A DNA stretch of 64,000 nucleotides from Cryptomeria japonica (taxonomy: Eukaryota > Streptophyta > Pinopsida > Cupressales > Cupressaceae), in NCBI RefSeq assembly GCF_030272615.1, contig NC_081414.1:910167009-910231008 (forward strand), written 5' to 3'. The notes under the pieces were generated by a model. The model made no database searches. It had not been told where the DNA came from and saw nothing but the letters and a program-made list of their open reading frames with translations. The position numbers and the translations under genes were made by a program. Positions 1 through 12,054 of this stretch are shown here, one piece after another (within the stretch, counting starts at the first letter, position 1; each line of letters opens with the position of its first letter).

Positions 1-1206
1 ATCCAAAATTTGGTCCCAAAAATGATGTATGAACTCAAATTGAAAAGTCCCAGTACTATAGAGAAACTCATTAAGAAAGGGATGAACATTGAAATTGCTC
101 TTGCAGCTAAGGGAAACATTAAGCTCAACAAAGACAATGACAACATGAACAATTCAGGGGACAGAAATAGATTTTGGTATAAGAACAAGAATGTCACCAA
201 TGATGGAGTTGTTGATGCAAGAGTGGTGAATGCAAATCAACCCCCGTTCACAATCAAGGAATTGAGTGTTCCTAATATGTCAACTATGGAACAAAATCAA
301 ACACCAATGAGCAATGTTACTCAACAATCGCAATACCAACAACATGCTCAACAATACACTCAACAATATAATCAACAACAAGGCCAGCAGCGTAAACCTT
401 TCCGATCAAGGGATGGGCCTCCTCGACAATTTACGCCATTGGGAGAGCCTATTGAATTAGTAATGAAACAATTGATACAAGCAAAATTTATTAAGCTACC
501 AGATTTCAAGGCAGAACCAGTGGTAAAACGGCATTGGTGGAATGATAATGCATATTGTGAGTACCATCGGTCAAAAGGACATAAAACCACGTCATGTTTT
601 CAATTGAAACATATGATCCAAGACTTGTTAGAGCAAGGAGTAATTGAGGTAGATCCACCCAACGTGACCTCTAACGCTGATCATACCATTTTCAAAAATC
701 CTTTGCTTGATCATGACAAGGGTAAAGCGTCTTCTTCAAACTCTACCCAAACAGCAAATTATGCACACACTGGTTATAACAATGTCATCAATTGTTTCCG
801 AGCATCAAATGAGTATGTTTCTACCATAAGAATAAAGGAACAAGATCCTTCTTGCGCAGTCACCACTCATCGATCCAAAATAGTCTTGAAAGGAGCTCCT
901 GTAGCTCCTCCCAAACCAACTCCTGCAAGTCAGTATAATCTCTTGGATCATCTAGGAAAGACACCTGCACAAATATCAATCCTTGAGTTGTTGAAAATGT
1001 CCCCCATGCATCGTGCAGTCCTAGATAAAGCTTTAATTGAGTCCACTATCCCGACAGACATTGATGTTGACTAGTTTCAAGCCCGAATTGGACATCTAGC
1101 TGTTTCCCAAAATGTCGCATTTTCTGATAATGATATCTCACCTGATAAGCTCCCTCATAATGATCCTTTACACTTTGAAGTCTTTGTCCATAATTGCAAA
1201 ATCTGA
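1..1206 (+). pseudogene. gag remnant of element 1 (C-terminal half with zinc-knuckle-like segment)
   Basis: Open in frame 1 from the window edge to a TAG at 1072-1074. The first part matches the end of the gag domain of the full-length copy at 57753-58898 (shared Asn-Asp-Gly-Val-Val-Asp-Ala-Arg run). A Gln-rich stretch follows at roughly residues 95-125, then a Cys/His cluster (CEYHRSKGHKTTSC, near base 556) that would bind nucleic acid. The TAG stands where the intact copy reads Gln (CAG to TAG), and a TGA at 1204-1206 fits CGA to TGA. The true start is off the left edge; an internal start codon here should not be taken as real. Confidence 0.8.
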
Positions 1207-2652
1207 CAAGTCTTGATAGATGGCAGAGCGGGTCTTAATATTTGTACCTTGAGAGTGGTCATTGGCCTTGGATATACAGAAAATGACATTGATGCTTCCA
1301 GAAGAATAACAATCAAAGCATATGATGATGTTGAGTGCCCATCCAAAGGGATAATTACATTGCCTATCAAAGTCGGTCCAGTGATAGAAAACACTTTCCT
1401 GCAGGTCCTAGACCTTGATCTCCCTTATAATATGATTCTTGGCCATCCATGGATTCATGCAATGAAAGCAGTTCCATCCACCTATCATCAATGTTTAAAA
1501 TATCCTTACAATGGAACTGAGATAACAATTCTAGGAGATCCTAATCCATTTCAATTTTGTGCTTCCCTAAAGGATTCTCCGTAGCAGCAAGTCCCAGTCA
1601 ATAGAGAGGCCAAACCACATAGTTATGTGGATCCTAATGAATTGTTAGATGCTTTCAAAGGAAAATTGAAGATACGGGACCAAGGATGCGGAGAATATTC
1701 AATGGGTCAAACATTCCTCATTGGGAATTTTCCAATATCTCCAAAATCATATGGCAAATTGCATTTATTGCAAAAGAAACCTAAGGACATTATTCAATAT
1801 CAGCCTCCCACTACATTTACAAGATGGGGTGAACTTGACAAAGAAACTTTAGATGATGATGTCATAGATTGGCTTTATAAGGATCCAACTGAGACCCCAC
1901 TTGTCAGGTTGTCAGTGGAACGATATGGCAAAGGATTTACTATGCTGCAAAAGAAAGGATATGATGGTTGCAGTGGCTTAGGCCTAAACAACAATGGAAG
2001 GCTAGAACATGTTATACCCAAGAGGTGGCCTCCAACTTTAAGGTTAGGTTTTGTACCGTTGCGAATTGGACCCTCATCTTCCAAAGTGATCGCGTTTGGA
2101 AAAGGGTGTGACTCTGATGATGGAATAACACCTGAGGATACCCAACCCGAAACTAATTCTAATGAATGGGAGTGGAGTTCTTTTTCTTCTAGCTCCTATG
2201 CCCTTGACAATATTTTCCTTCACCCTGATAATTTGCCTATGGAAGACAAACATGGAATAACTCCTCTTCCTAAAACATGTCCTAATGCTTGGATAGAGTC
2301 ATTCTGGGACCCAAGCTCTAAATCAGATACAAGCAGTTCAGATAGTGATACCACAAATGTTTACATCTTTACCATATCAGCCCTCTCTCTCCTTACAACT
2401 GATGATGACATGCCCCTCATCTATCCCCATCTTATCCAGCATGACCAACAAGAACCACTCACATTGGACTATTTTCAAAATGACGAAGCAATTGCAGAAT
2501 TCCTTGGACTACGGGAAGGCATACCACAAGGTGATCATAAGGCAGGATTTGCTATTGATCTGGATTCTACAGCATATTTTGGGGAGTCAACTCCATCTTC
2601 CAGTCATCAAAATGAAAAAAGAAAAGAAAAAAGTAAAAAATCAAAAGAATAG
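1207..2652 (+). pseudogene. Protease and G-patch-like linker of element 1
   Basis: An aspartic protease core is readable from about 1213 (LIDGRAGLNICTL). The intact copy reads LIDNGAGLNICTL, so the catalytic Asp is kept but the usual Asp-Ser/Thr/Asn-Gly triad is altered, probably inactivating it. After a TAG at 1582-1584 the frame continues with a Gly-rich stretch around 1924-1990 (YGKGFTMLQKKGYDGCSGLG) that looks like a G-patch RNA-binding motif, then an acidic low-complexity linker. The frame ends at 2652 in an A-rich tract where reading moves to another frame; the full-length copy has no shift here, so I read it as an indel and not as programmed frameshifting. Confidence 0.75.
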
Positions 2653-4915
2653 GTCTTTGAGTGAAAACCGCAAGGCACTCTCTGACCATGAAAAAGTAAA
2701 AATAAAAGACGTACTTGCGGGTGAAAACCTCTCTGAGGCACCCAAAGGTGGAAGAGTGGACATACCCCTATCAAGTCAGGACAAATCAACATTGCTTGTG
2801 GAAATGACCGAGGAAATCAATTTGGGTACACCTGACAACCCTAAGGTCATTCATTTTGCTGCTTCTTTATCAAAACAGCAAAAGATAGATTTTGTCAATT
2901 TCTTTCTTGAGAAGAAGATCAAATTTGCATGGTCCTATGCAGACATGCCTGGCCTCGATCCAAAATTAGTCCTTCATCACTTGCCATTGAAAGCAGATGC
3001 CAAGCCTGTCAAACAGAAATTTAGAAAGATGCATCCCCAGGTGGCTCTTTTGGTCAAGGTGGAACTGAAAAAATTACTAGATGTGGGCTTCATTAGACCC
3101 ATTGATTATGCAGACTGGATTTCAAATTTAGTACCAGTTAGCAAGGTAACTGGGGGCATCAGAATCTGTATAGATTTTAGGGATCTCAATAAATCATGCC
3201 CTAAAGATGATTTTCCACTGCCAAACATAGACATCATAGTGGACATGACTGCTGGATATGAGATGCTCTCATTGATGGATGGTTTCTCCGGCTATAACCA
3301 AATTCGCATTGCTCCTGAAGACCAACATAAGACTACATTCACAAGTGCTTGGGGTACTTATTGCTGGAAGGTGATTCCCTTCGGTCTTAAAAATGTAGGC
3401 GCAACATATCAAAGAGCGATGACGACAATTTTTCATGATTTCATGCATACTTTGATGGAGGACTATGTTGATGACTTATTATGCAAATCTGTCACAAGAG
3501 ATAGTCATTTAGCCATCCTGGGCCCAATCTTTGACCAAATGGAGACCTAAAAGTTCAGACTCAATCCAAAGAAGTGTGTCTTTGGTGTCACAGCCGGCAA
3601 ATTACTAGGGTACATTGTTTCTCATAGAGGTATTGAAGTCGACACTGCCAAGGTTAAAGAAATAATGGATATGCCTCCTCCTTCTAATCTCTGTCAACTA
3701 TGCAGTCTGCAAGGAAAGCTCCAGTCCATCCACCGGTTTATAGCTTAGTTGGCCGACAAATGTCATCCATTCTAGCATCTATTGCATAAAGGTGTTGCTT
3801 TTAAATGGACTGAGCAATGTCAATCAGCCTTTCAAGCTCTCAAAGACTAATTGCTATCACCGCCTATCCTAATGCCTCCTATAGAAGGAAAGCCATTTTT
3901 ATTATATATTTCTGCAACTGAAACAGCACTAGGAGTTCTCTTGGCCCAACAAGATGAGAACGGCAAAGAGCGAGCTATTTATTATATCAGTCGGACACTA
4001 GTAGGCTATGACCTGAATTATTCAACTATTGAAAGGGCATGCTTAGCAGTGGTATTTTCAACACAGAAGCTTCAACACTATATGTTAAATCGCCAAACAT
4101 TGCTAGTTGCAAAAATTGATCCCCTAAAATACTTGCTTAGCAGAGTAGCTTTGACGGGTCGCCTAGCAAAGTGGGTTATGATTCTTAGTGAATTTGATAT
4201 TGAGTATATGGAGCAAAAGGCGATAAAAGGACAAGTCATAGCAGATCAGATTGCAGAAGCTCCTATTTATGATGATCATCCCATGTTGACCAATTTTCCA
4301 GATGAATCAGTCTTTGCTCTCACATCTTCAAATGAATGGAAGTTATACTTTGATGGATCCCATACCAAGTTCGGGTCCGGAGTAGGCATATTGTTTGTCA
4401 CCCCTCAAGGTGATGCTATTCCCAAGTCCTCCAAGATAACTTTTCATTGTACCAATAACATTGCCAAGTATGAAGCACTAGTCACAGGACTCCGAGTAGC
4501 AGTTCACTAGAACATCACACATTTACAAGTCTATGGAGATTCTCAATTAGTCATCCGTCAAGTCAATGATGACTACGAAACAAAAGATGAAAAGCTTATT
4601 CCCTATAAGCACATGGTAGATTTCTTCAAGACAAAATTCATGGCTATCCATTTCAGTCAAGTTCCAAGAATGCAAAACAAGTCAGCAGATGCGATGGCTA
4701 TGATTGCTTCCATGTTGAATATGCCCCACAATATGGACAAATGTGAATTTTTAGTCGAACAATTGCTGGTTCCTTCTTTTGACATTCTGACAGCAGATGT
4801 GATGTGTGTTCTTGTTGGTCCCCACTCCCCATGGTACAATGACGTATATCAATATTTTAAATCCCAAACCTTACCACCTAACCTTTCCGCAAACCAACGC
4901 CGAGCCTTCATCTGA
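2653..4915 (+). pseudogene. Reverse transcriptase and dual RNase H of element 1
   Basis: Reading continues in frame 2. The reverse transcriptase core runs from about 3000 to 3550, with the catalytic YVDD at 3464-3475 and the KDDFPLPNID and SLMDGFSGYNQI blocks before it. A first RNase H follows at about 3850-4250; it has YISAT where an active enzyme would have its first Asp. A second, archaeal-like RNase H begins near 4336 (LYFDGSHTKFGSG) and has the Asp. This pair (one degenerate, one acquired) is the known Tat-lineage arrangement. Stops at 3548, about 3748, 3773, 3848 and 4508 interrupt it; most fit CAG, CAA or TGG changing to TAG or TAA. Confidence 0.85.
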
Positions 4916-6091
4916 TAGACAGCCAAATATGTCATCATCGCCGACACCCTTTACTGTCATTCCTTTGACCATACCCTCCTCAGGTGTTTGGATTCTGATG
5001 AAGTACAAACGGCTTTACACGAGATTCACGATGGTATATGTGGGGGCCATTTCAATGGTCTAAGCTTAGCCAAAAAGTTGATTCGTGCTAGGTATTATTG
5101 GCCCACTCTGGAAAAAGATGTTCATGATTTTGTTAAGAAGTGCTACAAATGCTAGATCCATGGAAACTATACTCATGCACCAGCCCAAGAGCTTCATTTT
5201 GTCATATCTCTGTGGCCCTTTTCTCAATGGGGATTGGATCTTATTGGCAAGATTCACCCGCCATCTGCAAATGGACACAAGTTCATCATTACAGCCACAG
5301 AGTATTTTACAAAATGGATTGAGGCTATCCCCATGACCTATATCATTAGTGTGCAAATTTCAAAATTCCTATTGAATTATATCATATGTCGGTATGGGGT
5401 TCCCCTTGCCATAGTCATAGATAATGGTCGTCCCTTCAAGAATAAAGATGTCAAGGAACTCTGTGAAAAGTTTCATATCCAACACCGTTTCTCCAGTCCA
5501 TACTATCCATAGGGGAATGGTCAAGCCGAAGCATCAAATAAAACCATTATCAAGATCCTGAAAAAGGTTGTCAATGACGCTAAACGAGATTGGCATGTAC
5601 AGTTGAATCCAGCACTATGGGCCTATCGCACTTCTATCTGCACACCTATAGGAGCAACACCTTATTCCTTGGTGTATGGTGTGGAAGCTATTTTACCCTT
5701 GGAAGTGGAGATTCCTTCCTTGCATGTTTCCTTGCAACATCTGATTGATGATGAGACACACCGAGTCTCTCGGTTGCATCAGCTTGAGATGTTAGATGAG
5801 AAATGTCACACAGCCCTGACACACTTGCAAGCATATCAAAACCATCTCCATCGCTCTTATAATAAGAAGGTCAAAGGGCGACACTTCGAAGTGGGAGATC
5901 TAGTTTTAAAGGCAAACCCTAAGAATGCATAGTCTACTGACATCATCAAAGGTAAGTTTGAACCTAATTGGGTTGGGCCTTTCATAGTGACTACAGCCTA
6001 TGGCTCGGGGGCATATCAGCTTGCCACTCTAGAAGGTGAACCTTTGTCTGATCCTGTAAACAGCATGCACCTTCGCAAGTACTGGGCATAA
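4916..6091 (+). pseudogene. Integrase of element 1
   Basis: Frame 2 carries an HHCC zinc-binding N-terminus (His-His near 5010-5040, CYKC near 5141-5152) and a DDE core: Asp in GLDLIGK near 5236, Asp in IDNGRPF near 5419 and Glu in GQAEASN near 5520. The C-terminal part ends LRKYWA and a TAA at 6089-6091, matching the end of the full-length copy at 51612. In-frame stops stand right at the start (TGA-TAG, against Arg-Gln in the intact copy), after CYKC (TAG against Gln), after PYYP (TAG against Gln) and at about 5930, so the protein would not be made. No chromodomain follows, which fits Tat and not chromoviruses. Confidence 0.85.
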
Positions 6092-6249
6092 TTTTTCTAT
6101 CACCACTTCTTCCAGTATGATCCTGAAAAAATCAGAAAAACCAAAAAATACAAAAAAAAAAAAGCAAAAAAAGAAAAAATACAAAAAAAGTGAACAAAGA
6201 AGGCAAAAGGAGAAAAAGAGCAAAAACAAAAAGTAAAGAAAAATGATTC

Positions 6250-6325
6250 GCCCTCTAATGAAAACCTAGAAAATAGGCGCTTTGGGCAAGTACCATGGTG
6301 AAAACCTGGCAAACAGGTGCCATGA
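6250..6325 (+). other. Conserved post-pol GTGAAAACC hairpin pair (element 1)
   Basis: Two similar units, 6257-6280 and 6298-6322, each read A/GTGAAAACCT, a short spacer, then AGG and GCGC or TGCC, so each can fold as a small stem-loop. The second (GGTGAAAACCTGGCAAACAGG) is nearly identical to one at 51430-51454 on the minus strand in the same place of the other element. They lie after the pol stop, so the conservation is not for protein. Confidence 0.5.
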
Positions 6326-6564
6326 GTAATGAGATCATTGCTCCGTCATCTGTCATGACCTCCAGCTATGCTTTCTCTTGGCCGGTTTATCATGTCTATT
6401 TTTGTCTTGACCCAATGTTCTATTCCAGGCCTGTTATTGGTCAACATCATTGTCTTGCATACTCCAGTTTCTTGTACATATGTTTTGGTCCCGGTCTATG
6501 TATGTCTTTCAGATGCGCATTGGGTGTGTTCCCCTTGTCATGATCAATCACTGGAACTTTTGCA

Positions 6565-6800
6565 TTTTAAAATGTCCTGAAATAAATCATAAAAATCAAA
6601 TAATGTCCTGAAAAAAAAATCTCTTAAAAATTGAAAAATGTCCTGAAATAATCCAAAAAAATCAAATAATGTCCTGAAAAAATCTCTTAAAAATATAAAA
6701 ATGTCCTGAAATAATCCAAAAAAAAACAAATAATGTCCTGAAAAAATCTCTTAAAAATTGAAAAATGTCCTGAAAAAAAATCCTTAAAAAATCAAATAAA
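6565..6800 (+). repeat. A-rich tandem array in the 3' region of element 1
   Basis: About four units of 60-65 bases. Each contains AAAATGTCCTGAAATAA, an A-rich spacer, a second ATGTCCTGAAAAA and CTTAAAAAT. Such arrays in the 3' untranslated region are typical of Ogre/Tat elements. The region 6800-7890 has no gene I can support; it is AT-rich, with CATATCA/CATCA-type low complexity at 7550-7800. Confidence 0.7.
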
Positions 6801-7891
6801 GTCCTCAAAAAATGAACACAAAAAAATTATAAAAATTTGAAAAACATAACAAAATATATCCTCTTGGTGCATAAGACAGATCACTGAGTATACATCCAAC
6901 GACTCGTAATCACACACTGTGCTTTAATGCAATCATGCGTAAACAGATGAACTTTTCAATCAACCCAGACATTCAAACTGATCAAAATTGTCATATCAAT
7001 CAACCTCAAAATCATTTGTCCTTGTCTCTACTATCATGGGTCTTATACAGGGTGTGGTATACTTTAAACCAGACCGTGTCCTATCTTAGACGGGGTACTG
7101 CATGTCCTGAAACCAGACAGCATGATCGTCCTATCAACACTTTCAACTTTTGACAATGAAGATCAAGATGTTTGTTTGACTTGTTGGAATTAGCGAGTCT
7201 TATCATTTATTGATTTATCTTCGGTCATGTTCCTATGTTGCTCGATGATGTCACTAAGTGATTTAGAGTGACCGGGATGGTTCATGGTCCCTTTTCTTTT
7301 TGGTTGTGATTGCTGTTTGTCTACGATGTGTCTATCTTTTGCAAAAAGGGTTGCATTTCAGCTATGGCCTTCAATGCCATGATGCTACGCATCCATTTTG
7401 CTATATTAAAATAAAGGTTCTCACCTACAAAGTGCATTACTAAAAGCAAGTTTTTCTTCATCTCTAACTATCCTTTGTTTCAGTTCTTCTTACTAACATT
7501 TCTTTCATCAGTTTGGATAGTCAGTTCGGTCTAGTGCTCCGATTTCCCCAAACACATATGTTGCATCCTGCATCCATATGGTTAGTACATTTGCATTATA
7601 TCAAACATCACATCGAGCATCGTATCAAGCATTTTTATCCATTTCATATTATCAATGCATTAAAAACACAAAAAATACATCCATACATGTTCCACAATAA
7701 ACAGTGCATAAGTCATCCATACATGGTAAATAACATCAGTCATAACATATTGCATCCCATCATATCGATGCATATCATATCATATGTCACAATAATATCA
7801 GAGTACAAAAATTGGACTGTCTATCCTAAGTATGGCCCGCAAGTTGACTACATAATGTCCACTGTCCATCATACGGAGCACGTGCCTCTAT

Positions 7892-10139
7892 CACTGGGTG
7901 CTCCCTCTATCCTCCTCATCCCTACCATGTCTCAGGGATGATGTCCCTCCTAGTCCTGGCTGTGGTGGTCTCATAGGTCCACTCACCCCCATGCTGCTCA
8001 ATGACCTTTGAGAGCGTGCCCTGCTCTCTGTCCTCAATCGTGCCCAATGTGATGTTACTCTCTGCTTTGGTGGAACTACACTCTCATATAGTGTCCTCCA
8101 ATGGTGTATCTCCTCTTCGGTCTCTACCAACATCTATGCCATCTCCCATGCACTAGCATCCCGAATCGACCCAATATACTCAGTGACTCTTTGTTCTTCT
8201 CATTGTGCCTAAGCTATTGTTGTATCTTGAGCTGCTGTAAGTCTGGCTATCTCCACTCTAAACTTCTCATGCTCTCTCTCTAATGTCGCAATATGATCAT
8301 GCTAACTCGCTATGGTAGCCCTGCACATCTCCATCTCCTCTATCCTAGTTGTCTCCAGCTCTATGGGTATATCCTGCAATGCCTCCTGCTCGCCTGAATC
8401 TAGCTCATGATCATCATCCCCCTCATCATCTCCATCCTCTTCATTCCCCTCATCCTCATCCCCACCCTCGTCCTCCTCATCCTCATCATCTCCCTCCTCC
8501 TCTCCAGCGAGTGGGAAGTCCTCCTATCGCCTAGGTAATAGAATATCTAGATCTGTCAATGTCATTGGCCGTCGTCGTGCAAACCATCTCTCATACTCCT
8601 CTGTCGTCCTGGCATCTGCCACATCTAATCTCCAATCCCACTATCTCTATTGTAGTTGTGTGAAGTCAGTATATGCTATGTGTAGCTGAATCATACTCCC
8701 CCATTGACTCGTCTCTCTATGAGATCGGGCAAAGTGTGTAGTCCTCCTAGGTACATCCTGCCTCTCTCCAAACTATCGTCTGACTCTCTCTGGCAGGTAC
8801 ATCTCAATCACTCTCTACCAATTCACTGGTCACCCAATCAAGTACCTCTCCTATCTACAATATGGTAGCTCATCACTATGATCTGACCATCTAGGGCAAT
8901 CACGATATGGCCTCCATGTGAACTCTCTCAGTCTGTCTAGCCCATGTAGCCAATATAATATGTATCCAAACGGACCCTGTCTCAGTGCTCCCCCATAGCA
9001 ATACACATATGGTCGATGTGGTAATACCTGTCTCTCTACAATTGATTGACATATGGCTATGTACTCAATTGCCCATACCTGTAGCAGTGTAACCCCACAG
9101 CTCAAAGTCTGAACTCCTTGATATGCTATCTGATGCAACTAAAAATATAGCATAGCAAGTACACATGGTCCCCATGCATACACCGTACCCTCTATCACCA
9201 TCTTCTCTAGCACTCTTCCCCATCCAATAGGGAATCCATGTCCTCGTCTGTCTCCTACTAGTAGGCATGCTATCACCACAGCTATCACCACATATCATCG
9301 ATCATACTCTGATGCCATGGTCTCCCAGCCAATCTCCCTCTCAATGATATCCAGCTCATCTGTGTCACACTCAAATAATCTACACAATGCATCTCTCCCT
9401 CTCACTGGGTCATACTCTACCATCTCTCCATGAATCGGAATGCGGAGGATGCGCCATACATCCTCCAATGTCACTGTTGCCTCTCCAGTCGCCAAATGGA
9501 ATAAGGAAGTCTCCGAGCGCCATTGCTCTATGAATGTGGTAAGCAGTCCTATGTTTGCCCTAATCTCAGGCATGAATGTGACATAGTATATCCTGAGTCC
9601 TACTAATGTATCTCTATCCGTTCTCCTAAGTCTATGTCGTAGCATGAAGCAGTCTAGTCGGTTCTCCCGTGTGATCAATGGATACTGTCGACTCTGCATC
9701 ACAATTGGGGCATTTTTGTCAGTTTCAGGGTTTGTTCCTACGGGTTGAATTTCCTCATTTTCATGTCCAAATCAAGGTGTTTTTCATCTATTCTGACTTA
9801 TCCTACCCTTATCCCCCCTTTCCGGATCATTTGCATGTTGTTTTTGACCTAAATTGAGTTCCCAGAGCACAACTGGGCTTGTGTGATGAGTCCTATGCCT
9901 GTGTCACATAACCTATGCTTGTGTCCCCCTACACAAGTGTAGAAGACATTGCACAAGCGCAGGATTTGCCCTACACAAGCGCAGAAGTCACTTTCTGCAT
10001 TTTCTGTGGGCCTCGCAATGTCCCGCAAGCAAGTCAAATTCATAAAATTGAAAACATGGGTTTTTAAGATACATATCGCTACTCCTGCATCGTCCGGTCG
10101 TCTGTACGTGCATACACATTCTCTGAGGTGATCTGCCAT
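7892..10139 (-). pseudogene. Antisense plant mobile domain (PMD) gene of element 1, broken
   Basis: Read on the minus strand, exon 1 would be 10139-10083 (MADHLRECVCTYRRPDDAG), followed by a GT donor, a 389-base intron (9694-10082) ending in ATGCAG, and exon 2 from 9693. Exon 2 carries the PMD core (QWRSETSLFHLATGEATVTLEDVWRILRIPIHG), close to the intact copy at 45892-48625. The frame breaks near 9295 and has further stops around 8850-8640 and 8290-8130. The middle is an Asp/Glu-rich tract (about 8390-8510), and a coiled-coil-like segment and a Ser/Arg/Pro-rich tail end at 7892. PMD proteins of the MAIN/MAIL family act in gene and transposon silencing in plants; what a transposon-borne copy does is unknown. 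The gene lies opposite to gag-pol, between pol and the 3' LTR. Confidence 0.75.
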
Positions 10140-10235
10140 TGCAATGTTCGTCATCTCTCTGCAAGTGTCCTTTTCCAGAGCAACAAATCCTTCTCTTTGG
10201 CTAGTGCAAATGAGCAATTTTCACTCTCTTTGTTT

Positions 10236-10243
10236 CATTTATA
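10236..10243 (-). promoter_or_regulatory. TATA box of the antisense PMD gene, element 1
   Basis: TATAAATG on the minus strand, 104 bases before the proposed ATG at 10139. The young element has the same octamer at the same distance from its PMD ATG, although little else around it is alike. This supports a real promoter separate from the LTR. Confidence 0.6.
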
Positions 10244-10503
10244 GATCTTTGTCAGTGCATAGATGGACGTGCACCCTCTCCATCTTATGTTGGTCATGGT
10301 TTTTTGTGTCTTTAATTGCTTGTCCTTCATGCATCTGATCTCCAATTATCAGTCCGTTCGATCCTATCATTTTTATCGATCAATTGGCCTCTTTTCTGCA
10401 TGTTTCCGGCCAATTCCTCGAGGGGGCATGCATATGTCATTGTCAGTGTCTAGGGCATTTTCATTATTGTTCTTTGAAACAACGCTTAAAATTGCATTGT
10501 CTC

Positions 10504-10517
10504 AAAGAGGGGCAAAA
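10504..10517 (+). other. Polypurine tract of element 1
   Basis: AAAGAGGGGCAAAA lies directly before the 3' LTR, which starts TGTAGACACC. The young element has AAAGAGGGGCAAA before TGTAGTCAC, and both have GTCTC just before and TTTGAAAC(A/G)ACGC about 30 bases upstream. It primes plus-strand DNA synthesis. Confidence 0.85.
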
Positions 10518-12050
10518 TGTAGACACCTAAAAATGGTCAACGCTTGCAGAATCATACTTTAACATTTGCGCATTGCCTTATTTTAGGTTTTTGCGTCGCA
10601 TTAACATTTCTCCTATGTCACGCATTTGATCTTTATCATTTGCGAGCATCGAGTCATTCTTCTACATTCTTCATTTTTCTCACTTTTGAATTTGGTCTTG
10701 TTGATAACAATATCAGTCATGATTTTGATCGATTTTATCCTGTTGCATCAATGTGCGTGCTCATTTGTCATCATTTTGGACATCGTCAATCCTAATTAGG
10801 GTTTTGTCCTCTTATCAATCTTGTCATCATGCGATCGATTTGTCACTGATTCTTGTCTTTTGATCAATTTGTCACTTTGCGATCGATTTGTCATCAATCG
10901 TGGTCATTTTCAATCTTGTCATCTTGCAATCTATTTTGTCATCGATCCTTGTCCTCTTGTCAATTTTGTCATTTTGCGATTAATTTGCCATCGATCGTCA
11001 TCCTTCTCAATTATGTCAATTTGGATCAATTAGTCATTGTTGCTCGTCAATTGGTGCATTTATCAATCAAATCATTTATCACATTGGTTCTTTGTTAATC
11101 AGAATCATGATCGAGTCAATTATCTTTCATCAAGACCTAATTGTCATCCTTGCATTGCTAATTCATCTTCTAGGGTTTCATGATTTAATCATTTAACCCT
11201 GTTTGTCATTTCTCCCTCTAGGTTAAATAAATTATTTATTTATCCTAAGTCTTCGAGTCACAATTAAATGTTTAATTTAATTGGCTAACTAATTATTCCT
11301 CTTTTTGTGAATTAATTAATAAATGACAAATTATTAATTGATTTGCCTAATTTCTCCTAATTCTTAATTTCCTAATTTTTCATCAATTTCTAAATTCCCT
11401 CTTTGTGAATTAATTAATAAATGAAAAATTATTAATTAATTCACTAAATTCCTAATTTCCTCATTTTCTAATTTCCTATTTTCCATTTTTCTAATTTCTA
11501 ATTCAATTTCCTCCTATTTTTCTCCTAATTTCATGGGAATGACATTTCAATTTGTCATAATTGACAATCAATCAATTTTGACATAGAAAGTTGTCATAAT
11601 TTTGTCATGAATTATCAATCAATCAATTTTGCATAGAAAGTGCAAATTTGTCATAATTTGTCATAATTAACATTTTTTATTTGCAATTTCCATTTGAATT
11701 GAATCATGCTAATTTGATCATCTCTCCAATTTGCCTATAAATTGGATGAATTTCTTCAATCTTGGCTAATAATAATGATCACTTGTTTGAATTACTTTGT
11801 CGAATCAATCACGCTTTGAGTATTCTTGTGCCAATGTCAATCTTGCTTTCACATTAGGTTTATGCACTTAAAGGTGAGATCCATAAATAAAGGCTATTTG
11901 GAGAAGAAAGAAGGACAATGGAGCCACATGAAGGAGACATTCAGATCTGCATCTAGTTTGCTTAGCTTTTAGCTTTGAATGTTTTGCTTTTCATGTCTTT
12001 ATTGAGTGTGTTAGGATTGATCATTGCAATCTGCTTTTGTGATTGAGCCA
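10518..12050 (+). repeat. 3' LTR of element 1 (right end approximate)
   Basis: Starts TGTAG right after the polypurine tract. It contains a run of diverged units of GATCGATTTGTCATC type (about 10825-11010), two near-copies of GAATTAATTAATAAATGA (about 11308 and 11406), and a TATA box, CCTATAAATT, at 11734-11743. No gene lies in it. The end cannot be fixed because the partner LTR is outside the window; sequence of the neighbouring copia element is recognisable from about 12060. Confidence 0.65.
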
Positions 12051-12054
12051 TGAC

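Larger units (their letters stand above)
1..12050 (+). mobile_element. Decayed Tat/Ogre-type Ty3/gypsy element (element 1), 5' end outside the window
   Basis: In order on the plus strand: gag remnant, protease, G-patch-like segment, reverse transcriptase, two RNase H domains, integrase (ending 6091), an A-rich 3' tandem array, an antisense PMD pseudogene, a polypurine tract (10504-10517) and a 3' LTR from 10518. Two RNase H domains in a plant Ty3/gypsy element are the hallmark of the Tat lineage. The 5' LTR, primer site and gag start lie before the window. The right end is uncertain: copia-type coding sequence of another element is readable from about 12060, so element 1 probably inserted into that copia element. 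Many stop codons and one frameshift show it cannot encode its own proteins. Confidence 0.85.

Noticed and set aside
2600-2660. Programmed frameshift at the A-rich tract before reverse transcriptase in element 1
   Set aside because: The nearly intact element 2 reads through the same region in a single frame, so an indel in the A tract is simpler.
6029-6312. Phe-rich minus-strand frames after pol of element 1
   Set aside because: They are shadows of an A-rich, low-complexity stretch.
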